NCBI RefSeq assembly: GCF_012221945.1
Contig: NZ_CP032549.1
Location: 3,038,001 to 3,102,000 of the forward strand
Origin: Glutamicibacter mishrai
GTDB lineage: Bacteria > Actinomycetota > Actinomycetes > Actinomycetales > Micrococcaceae
Direction of reading: 5' to 3'
DNA: 64,000 nucleotides
Each line of letters begins with the position of its first letter. The stretch's first letter is position 1. The notes below the pieces were generated by a model. That model saw only the letters and a program-made list of their open reading frames with translations, made no database searches and was not told the origin of the DNA. This document shows positions 57,709 to 64,000 of this stretch, piece after piece. A program made the translations under genes and the position numbers.

Positions 57709-58302
57709 CTAGCCTAGGCTGAGCACCGTGACCCCGGCAGTCCGCAGTTCCTCATGGACGGCCGGCAGGTTCCGTGGTGACACCGCCGCGGTCAAAGGGG
57801 AGATGACGGTGGCCTCAAAGCCCTCGGCCACCGCATCCAAGGCTGTGGCACGGACGCAGTGATCGGCTGCCAGCCCCACGATGTCCACGGTGGTGATTCC
57901 CGCCTCGCGCAGCCACGGAGCCAATAGCGTGCCGCTTTCATCCGCCAGCGGTGCATCGGCGACGAGTTCTCGTGCTTCGAATCCCGAATAGGCCGCGGCG
58001 AATCGCCCCTTGGCAAAATGGGCGTCGATCGCGGTGTCCTGGATTAATGGATGCAGAGCCGCGCCCTGGGTGCCGGCAACGCAGTGCACCGGCCAGGAAT
58101 CGACAAAGTCCGGCGACTGCGAAAAATGGGCTCCCGGCTCGATATGCCAATCTTGGGTGGTGATGACCGCGGCATAGCTCTCCCGGCGTTCGGCCACATC
58201 ACTGGCGATGGCAGCGGCCACGGCATTGCCGCCCGCTACAGCCAAGGCTCCGCCTTCGCAAAAGTCAGGTTGCAGATCAATGATCAGCAGGGCTCGGGTC
58301 AT
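57709..58302 (-). CDS. pncA: Nicotinamidase (isochorismatase-like hydrolase)
   Basis: 197 aa. Catalytic Asp in LIIDLQPDF (residue 9 region), Lys in FAKGRF near 95 and the Cys in VGLAADHCVRATALDA near 145 form the triad; the metal site is DWHIEPGAHF. Converts nicotinamide to nicotinate for NAD salvage. ATG at 58302 with AAGGAG upstream. Lies 76 bases downstream of pncB on the same strand, so both salvage steps are together. Confidence 0.92.
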   Translation of the reverse strand: MTRALLIIDLQPDFCEGGALAVAGGNAVAAAIASDVAERRESYAAVITTQDWHIEPGAHFSQSPDFVDSWPVHCVAGTQGAALHPLIQDTAIDAHFAKGRFAAAYSGFEARELVADAPLADESGTLLAPWLREAGITTVDIVGLAADHCVRATALDAVAEGFEATVISPLTAAVSPRNLPAVHEELRTAGVTVLSLG

Positions 58303-58378
58303 GGCTTGCTCCTTGATGCGGACCGTCGATTCCAACTGTGAAGATGCTACGGCCCGCAACTGAGATTTTCGTGTGTTT

Positions 58379-59677
58379 TCAGTCCTGGATCATGATGGTC
58401 GGGATCACTGGCTCGCCACGCTGCAGCTTGCGGGCCACGCCCGGCAATTCCTGGATGGAGGCCCGATGGCGTTCGGTGGCCTTCTTGACTCCCGAAGCCC
58501 CGGTGTAGGACATATCGATCTCGCCGTTGACTACCAGTGGCACGACGAGCTCGCGTTCCGGTCCACCGGTGGTGTGGGAGGTGGTCGAAACGACTTCGGC
58601 CACCGCGCGGTCGCGGTCATTAAGCTGGCGGACAGCGTGCTTGCGCCCGCCGACGCTGGCCTTGTTAGCCGCCGCCTTGGCTACCGGAATCCAGGTGCCG
58701 GCATCGTCCTGGCGGGCCACGAGCTTGTAGACCATCGAGGCGGTCGGATGCCCCGAACCGGTCACCAGGGCGGTGCCTACGCCATAGGAATCCACCGGCG
58801 CGCTGGCCAGGGCCGCGATGGCGTATTCGTCCAAGTCCGAGGTGACGGTGATCTTGGTGTTCCAGTTCCCGAGATCATCGAGCAGCTGGCGGACCCAGCC
58901 GGCCTGCTGAACCAGGTCGCCGGAATCCAGGCGAACGCCGCCCAGCTCGGGACCGGCGACCTCGACCGCGGTGCGCACGCCGTTCTCCACGTCGTAGGTG
59001 TCCACCAGCAAAATGGTGTCCTTGCCCAGCGACGCGACCTGCGCCTCGAAGGCGGCGCGTTCTGAATCGTGCAGCAGGGTGAAGGAGTGGGCGGAGGTGC
59101 CCACGGTCTTCAGGCCATAGCGCGCTCCGGCCTCCAAATTCGAGGTCGAGGTGAAGCCGGCGATCATTGCCGCACGCGCGGCGGCGACGGCGGACTCTTC
59201 ATGGGTGCGGCGCGAACCCATTTCGATGCAGGGGCGCTCGCCGGCCGAAGCGATCATGCGCGAGGCGGCCGAAGCGATAGCCGAGTCATGGTTCATGATC
59301 GAGAGCAGGTAGGTCTCGATCACGCAGGCTTCGGCGAAGGTGGATTCCACGGTCAGCAGCGGCGAGTTTGGGAAGTACAGCTCGCCTTCGGCATAGCCGG
59401 AGATATTGCCGCTGAAACGGTAGTTCTCCAGGTACTTGATGGTCGCGGCGTTGACAACCTTGTTATCCGACAGGTAGCGCAGCTGCTCATCGTCGAAGTG
59501 GAAGTCGGCCAAGCCTTCCAGGAGGCGGCCGGTGCCACCGACTACGCCGTAGCGTCGACCCTCTGGCAAGCGCCGTGCGAAAGCTTCGAACACGGATGGG
59601 CGGTGGGCCGCACCTGACTCGAGAGCCGCCTGTAGCATGGTCAACTCGTAGTGGTCGGTGAAGAGGCTGGTGCGCAT
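58379..59677 (-). CDS. pncB: Nicotinate phosphoribosyltransferase
   Basis: 432-aa enzyme making nicotinate mononucleotide from nicotinate and PRPP. The N-terminus (LFTDHYELTMLQAAL), FGSRRTHEESA-type segment (EMGSRRTHEESAVAAAR), and GVRLDSGDLV near residue 250 are family motifs. ATG at 59677 with AGGAG about 8 bases upstream. Feeds on the product of the neighbouring nicotinamidase. Confidence 0.95.
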   Translation of the reverse strand: MRTSLFTDHYELTMLQAALESGAAHRPSVFEAFARRLPEGRRYGVVGGTGRLLEGLADFHFDDEQLRYLSDNKVVNAATIKYLENYRFSGNISGYAEGELYFPNSPLLTVESTFAEACVIETYLLSIMNHDSAIASAASRMIASAGERPCIEMGSRRTHEESAVAAARAAMIAGFTSTSNLEAGARYGLKTVGTSAHSFTLLHDSERAAFEAQVASLGKDTILLVDTYDVENGVRTAVEVAGPELGGVRLDSGDLVQQAGWVRQLLDDLGNWNTKITVTSDLDEYAIAALASAPVDSYGVGTALVTGSGHPTASMVYKLVARQDDAGTWIPVAKAAANKASVGGRKHAVRQLNDRDRAVAEVVSTTSHTTGGPERELVVPLVVNGEIDMSYTGASGVKKATERHRASIQELPGVARKLQRGEPVIPTIMIQD

Positions 59678-59808
59678 GGGACGCTCCTGGGGATCGAAAA
59701 AAGTATCAGTGGTGGTCTTGGAAGTTCTAATAGACCGGTTTTACTGTATAACGCCTCACGCTGAAGATGATATTTACCGTGTCCTGCGTGGCGTTCAGGA
59801 TCCGCGCG

Positions 59809-59814
59809 TAAAAT
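59809..59814 (+). promoter_or_regulatory. -10 box of clpS, leaderless spacing
   Basis: TAAAAT seven bases before the ATG at 59822. Confidence 0.5.
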
Positions 59815-59821
59815 AGAGATC

Positions 59822-60106
59822 ATGACCGCAATGCCCGATGTACTTCCCGAAATCGAAACCGCCGCCACCAACGAAAAGCCATGGCGCTTGATCGTGTGGA
59901 ACGACCCGGTGAACTTGATGAGCTACGTGGCTTATGTATTCCGCTCATACTTCGGTTTCACTGCGGAGAAGGCTGAACAGCTCATGCTGCAGGTGCATCA
60001 CGATGGCTTTTGCGCCGTGCGCAGCGGCAGCCGCGAAGCGATTGAATCGGATGTGCAGGCCATGCACGGATTCGGGCTCAATGCGACCATGACCCAGGAG
60101 GCCTAA
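59822..60106 (+). CDS. clpS: ClpS protease adaptor
   Basis: 94 aa. Core motif VWNDPVNLMSYVAYVF and the metazoan-like QLMLQVHHDGFCAV segment form the N-degron pocket that hands substrates to ClpAP/ClpCP. Starts a clpS-DUF2017-murI group. The promoter is placed for a leaderless message. Confidence 0.95.
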   Translation: MTAMPDVLPEIETAATNEKPWRLIVWNDPVNLMSYVAYVFRSYFGFTAEKAEQLMLQVHHDGFCAVRSGSREAIESDVQAMHGFGLNATMTQEA

Positions 60107-60108
60107 GC

Positions 60109-60687
60109 GTGGCGAAGGCCTTTAAATACGGTGCCCACGGCATTACCGGCACCTTGCACTCGGCTGAGCGCAAATTGCTTCGAGAGCTCTTCGGCGATGT
60201 GATCACCATGCTGGAGGAACGCGCCGAGGTGCATCAGCTGCCAGAAGACATCGATCCCTTGTACGCATTGACCGGGATGCGGCCTGAGTCGATGGATCTG
60301 CCGCCGGTTTCGGACCCGGCCTTGGCCAAGCTGCTGCCCGATGCCAGCGATGACCCGGTGGTGGCTGCTGAGCACCGCAGGCTGACCGAAGCCGATCTGA
60401 TTGCGCAGAAGACCGGTCGCTTGCGCGAAGCGCAGTTCCTGCTGGAAACCGACAAGATTGTCTTGGAAAAAGAGAATGCGCAACGCTTTGCGCAGGCGCT
60501 GAATGATGTGCGGCTCGTCTTGGCGGAGCGTTTGGAAATCCGTGACGAGCAAGATGCCGCGCGAGTTTCCGAAGTGCTCGATGCCGCCGAGGTTGAAACT
60601 CCGGAAGAGTACCTGGCCTTGGTGTACAACTTGGTTTCATGGGTGCAGGATACGTTGATGAGTGCACTGATGGATGCGGAGTTTTAG
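60109..60687 (+). CDS. DUF2017 protein
   Basis: 192 aa, soluble, mostly helical and charged (SAERKLLRELFGDVITMLEER; EYLALVYNLVSWVQDTLMSAL). DUF2017 genes follow clpS in actinobacteria, and two bases separate them here, so they are translated together. A role in ClpS-dependent proteolysis is inference. GTG start. Confidence 0.88.
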   Translation: MAKAFKYGAHGITGTLHSAERKLLRELFGDVITMLEERAEVHQLPEDIDPLYALTGMRPESMDLPPVSDPALAKLLPDASDDPVVAAEHRRLTEADLIAQKTGRLREAQFLLETDKIVLEKENAQRFAQALNDVRLVLAERLEIRDEQDAARVSEVLDAAEVETPEEYLALVYNLVSWVQDTLMSALMDAEF

Positions 60688-60690
60688 TCG

Positions 60691-61614
60691 ATGAATTCTT
60701 ATTTTGCCACCGGACAAGTTTCAGCTCCTGACTCCGATACGCCCATCGGCATTTTCGACTCCGGGGTTGGGGGACTGACTGTCGCCCGGGCGATTATCGA
60801 CCAGCTGCCGGGCGAATCCCTGATCTATGTGGGGGACACGGCTAATTCTCCGTACGGCCCATTGCCTATTGCCCAGGTGCGAGCCAACGCCTTGGGCGTC
60901 ATGGATGAGCTGGTGGATGCCGGCGTGAAGCTGCTGGTGATCGCGTGCAATTCGGCGTCGGCCGCGGTTCTGCGTGATGCTCGCGAACGATACACCGCAC
61001 GCTACGGAATCCCAGTCGTCGAGGTCATCCAGCCTGCGGTGCGCCGCGCTGTGGCTGGTTCCAAGAACGGCAAGATCGGCATCATCGGCACGCAGGCCAC
61101 CGTAGGTTCACGCGCCTATGAGGACGCCTTTGCCGCCGCGCCCAATCTGCAAGTGACTTCCGTGGCCTGCCCGCGTTTTGTGGAGTTCGTGGAATCCGGG
61201 ATTACCGCGGGACCGGAACTTCTGCAGATCGCGCAGGAGTACTTGGCGCCGTTGCAGGAAGCCGGCGTCGACACCCTGATTTTGGGCTGCACGCACTACC
61301 CGTTGCTCACCGGTGTGATCTCCTATGTGATGGGTGATGGCGTCACATTGGTTTCCAGCGCGGAAGAAACCGCCAAGGATGTTTTCCGCGCTTTGACGCG
61401 CCATTCGCTGGTTCGCGAAGACGGTGTCGCGGCGCGTCATGAGTTCCTTGCCACAGGTAACGCTGATAGTTTTGGTGTACTGGCTCGCCGTTTCCTCGGT
61501 CCCGAGGTCTTGCAGGTGCGCCACGTGGACCATGTGGCCGCCCACTACCCGACCGGTGCCATCGCGCGGATTACCCCGCAAATGATCGCCGCGTCGAAAG
61601 CGAGAAACGAATGA
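60691..61614 (+). CDS. murI: Glutamate racemase
   Basis: 307 aa. Makes D-glutamate for peptidoglycan. Catalytic Cys pair in IACNSASA (near residue 90) and LGCTHYPLL (near 205); N-terminal [14 protein letters not shown]. Starts 3 bases after the DUF2017 stop and overlaps the next gene by ATGA. The first 20 residues precede the conserved core and are variable. Confidence 0.96.
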   Translation: MNSYFATGQVSAPDSDTPIGIFDSGVGGLTVARAIIDQLPGESLIYVGDTANSPYGPLPIAQVRANALGVMDELVDAGVKLLVIACNSASAAVLRDARERYTARYGIPVVEVIQPAVRRAVAGSKNGKIGIIGTQATVGSRAYEDAFAAAPNLQVTSVACPRFVEFVESGITAGPELLQIAQEYLAPLQEAGVDTLILGCTHYPLLTGVISYVMGDGVTLVSSAEETAKDVFRALTRHSLVREDGVAARHEFLATGNADSFGVLARRFLGPEVLQVRHVDHVAAHYPTGAIARITPQMIAASKARNE

Positions 61615-62552
61615 AGCTGACCATCATTGGATGCACCGGGTCGTTCCCGGGACCGGGATCTCCCGCGTCCTGCTACCTGGTGTCGGCCTTTGATGGCACC
61701 CGCGACTGGAAGATCCTGCTTGATTTGGGCTCCGGCGCGTTGGGCGTGCTTCAGCGCTACACCGATATCAAGGATATCGACGGGATCATGATTTCCCATC
61801 TGCACCCGGACCACTGCATGGACCTGTGCGGAATGCACGTGGCAATCCGCTGGGATCCCAATGGCTGGGGCCGTGACCGCATGCTCGTGCATGGACCGGA
61901 AGCCACCGCGGATCGAATCGAAACAGCTTATTCCCTGCCTGATGGCGACACCATGGCCAAGGATTACGACTTCCAGGTGTGGACGCCGAACAAGCCGGTG
62001 AACATCGGCCCGTTCACCATCACTCCCTATCCGGTGCGGCATCCGATCGACGAAGCGTATGCCTTGCGCGTGGAAGCCAGCGAACCTGGCCCAGACGGCG
62101 AGTTGCTGACCAGTGTGCTGACCTACTCGGGGGACACCGATTCCTGCGATGGTTTGGTGGAAGCCGCCAAAGATGCAGATATGTTCCTCTGCGAAGCCGC
62201 TTTTGAAGAAGGCCGCGACGACCATATCGATGGCGTGCACCTGACCGGAAAGCGCGCTGGCGAAATGGCCACGGCGGCCGGCGTCGAACGCATGCTGCTC
62301 ACGCACATCCCGGTGTGGACCGACATCAACAAGGTTGTCGAGGAAGCCAAGGAAACCTATACGGGCGGCATCGCTGTCGCTGTTTCCGGCGTGACCTATG
62401 GCGTGTACTCGGGAAGCTTGAAAGAGGACAAGGATCCGGATCGCTTCAAGGGCGAGAAGGGTACCGATTATCTCAAGACCCGCACCGGAACCCTGCCGAC
62501 GATTTCCTATGAGAAGACCCGCAAGTTCCCGCTGCTCAAGCGCAAGAAGTAG
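61611..62552 (+). CDS. Metallo-beta-lactamase-fold hydrolase
   Basis: 313 aa. [17 protein letters not shown] opens the RNase Z-like fold; metal ligands are in [11 protein letters not shown] near residue 60, the YSGDT segment near 170 and a C-terminal LTHIPVW. Resembles RNase Z/ElaC-like enzymes but lacks an obvious exosite arm. ATGA overlap with murI. Substrate unknown, possibly a cyclic nucleotide or RNA. Confidence 0.88.
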   Translation: MKLTIIGCTGSFPGPGSPASCYLVSAFDGTRDWKILLDLGSGALGVLQRYTDIKDIDGIMISHLHPDHCMDLCGMHVAIRWDPNGWGRDRMLVHGPEATADRIETAYSLPDGDTMAKDYDFQVWTPNKPVNIGPFTITPYPVRHPIDEAYALRVEASEPGPDGELLTSVLTYSGDTDSCDGLVEAAKDADMFLCEAAFEEGRDDHIDGVHLTGKRAGEMATAAGVERMLLTHIPVWTDINKVVEEAKETYTGGIAVAVSGVTYGVYSGSLKEDKDPDRFKGEKGTDYLKTRTGTLPTISYEKTRKFPLLKRKK

Positions 62553-62568
62553 CCGAGTTTCCGCTGAA

Positions 62569-62616
62569 AAGCACCGCCGCAACGCCATGAAGCGTTCGGC
62601 GGTGCTTCGCTGTTTT
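62569..62616 (+). terminator. Terminator after the clpS-murI group
   Basis: Eleven-base-pair outer stem (62569-62579 with 62597-62607) and an inner AACGC/GCGTT stem, followed within a few bases by TTTT. The rest of the gap to rph (62617-62784) shows only the rph promoter box. Confidence 0.75.
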
Positions 62617-62772
62617 CCGGGCTTACCAGAGCCGCGAGCAGCAAGCCGGCATCGCGCGGCCGGGCCGTTGCTGCGTGCAGATTGTCCCGCGCATCTGAAC
62701 GCTGCCGGTCGGGGAGGTGCATTTCACCGTAACGCTATGGCGATCTCGCGAGAATCAGGGCCCCGGCGTGGT

Positions 62773-62778
62773 TAGGAT
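62773..62778 (+). promoter_or_regulatory. -10 box of rph, leaderless spacing
   Basis: TAGGAT six bases before the ATG at 62785. Confidence 0.5.
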
Positions 62779-62784
62779 GGAAGC

Positions 62785-63515
<731 letters not shown>

Positions 63516-63519
<4 letters not shown>

Positions 63520-64000
63520 GCCAGCCAGTTCTCGTTCTCGCTTCGCATAACCAGGGCAAATTGCGTGAACTGCGCGAACTATTGCGCGGGCAGGTGCCAG
63601 GACTGGACGTTGACACCCAGGTGATCGACGCAGCGACTGCTGGAGCAACCGACCCGGTTGAAGACCAGGTGACTTTCCAGGGCAATGCGCTGAAAAAAGC
63701 CCGCGAGATCGCAGCATCGACGGGCTTGATCGCGCTCGCCGACGACTCCGGCCTGAGCGTTGACGTGCTTGGCGGCGCACCGGGGATCTTCTCGGCGCGC
63801 TGGTCCGGTGTCCACGGCAACGATGAGGCGAATATGGACCTGCTGCTGGCGCAGCTGGGCGATATCGCCGCTGAGCACCGTGGCGCGCAGTTCGTTTGCG
63901 CAGCAGCGTTGGCAACACCAGAAGGCGACGAATTCGTTGAGCTGGGGAAGGTCGAAGGGCAACTGCGCACCGAACGCGCTGGCGAGCATGGCTTCGGCTA
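63516..64000 (+). CDS. rdgB: Non-canonical purine NTP pyrophosphatase (RdgB/HAM1), 3' end cut by window
   Basis: About 161 codons present of roughly 200-220. Hydrolyses ITP, XTP and dITP to keep the nucleotide pool clean. [16 protein letters not shown] at the N-terminus and [22 protein letters not shown] near residue 80 are family signatures. ATG overlaps the rph stop by 4 bases. The right end is truncated by the window, not by mutation. Confidence 0.95.

Overview
The window is a chromosomal segment of a high-GC Gram-positive bacterium. Gene order and protein character point to Micrococcaceae (Arthrobacter/Glutamicibacter type). Evidence includes a multifunctional 2-oxoglutarate decarboxylase (Kgd), the argS-lysA-hom-thrC-thrB-rho-prfA-prmC-tsaC-wecA-atp order, NucS, DUF2550, DUF3039, and a clpS-DUF2017-murI-rph-rdgB block. 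The species call is inference. No rRNA, CRISPR array, prophage or insertion sequence was seen.

Layout. 1-4.7 kb: 5' half of kgd (minus strand), then two overlapping CNNM/CorC-type membrane proteins. 4.8-8.7 kb: a zinc-uptake locus (ATPase, permease, Zur regulator, and a Zur-like operator ahead of the ATPase), interrupted by a DUF222/HNH nuclease gene and lacking a binding protein. 8.8-11.7 kb: metallo-hydrolase, sulfurtransferase, HIT protein and a broken MFS gene. 11.8-19 kb: HrpA helicase and a three-gene TrpXYZ-type ABC importer with a strongly structured 5' leader. 19-22.4 kb: an orphan protein, an MFS exporter, an acetyltransferase, a VIT-family transporter and tRNA-Arg(CCG).

22.5-43.9 kb is a long co-directional housekeeping block. 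It holds argS, the aspartate-family pathway (lysA, hom, thrC, thrB), rho, translation-termination genes (prfA, prmC), tRNA modification (tsaC), lipid-linked glycan initiation (wecA type), then the complete F1Fo ATP synthase operon atpIBEFHAGDC plus DUF2550. Nearly every widely spaced junction inside the atp operon carries a stable hairpin.

44-57 kb: epimerase, nagA, DUF4126, nucS and neighbour, AI-2E-family permease, a secreted or membrane hypothetical paired with a YbbN-like protein, an ABC-2 type exporter pair, and DUF3039 with a DEAD/DEAH helicase. 57-64 kb: a RibD/DHFR-fold reductase, NAD salvage genes (nicotinamidase and nicotinate phosphoribosyltransferase), clpS-DUF2017-murI-metallo-hydrolase, and rph-rdgB running off the end.

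The main non-routine observations are regulatory. At least twelve genes have a TANNNT -10 box ending 6-7 nt before the start codon, which implies leaderless mRNAs. The importer leader looks like an unidentified riboswitch with a pseudoknot next to the ribosome-binding site. A three-way-junction RNA precedes atpB. A short upstream ORF ends inside a hairpin abutting the first CNNM gene. A Zur box and promoter sit directly on top of a terminator. No clearly new multi-gene protein system was found.
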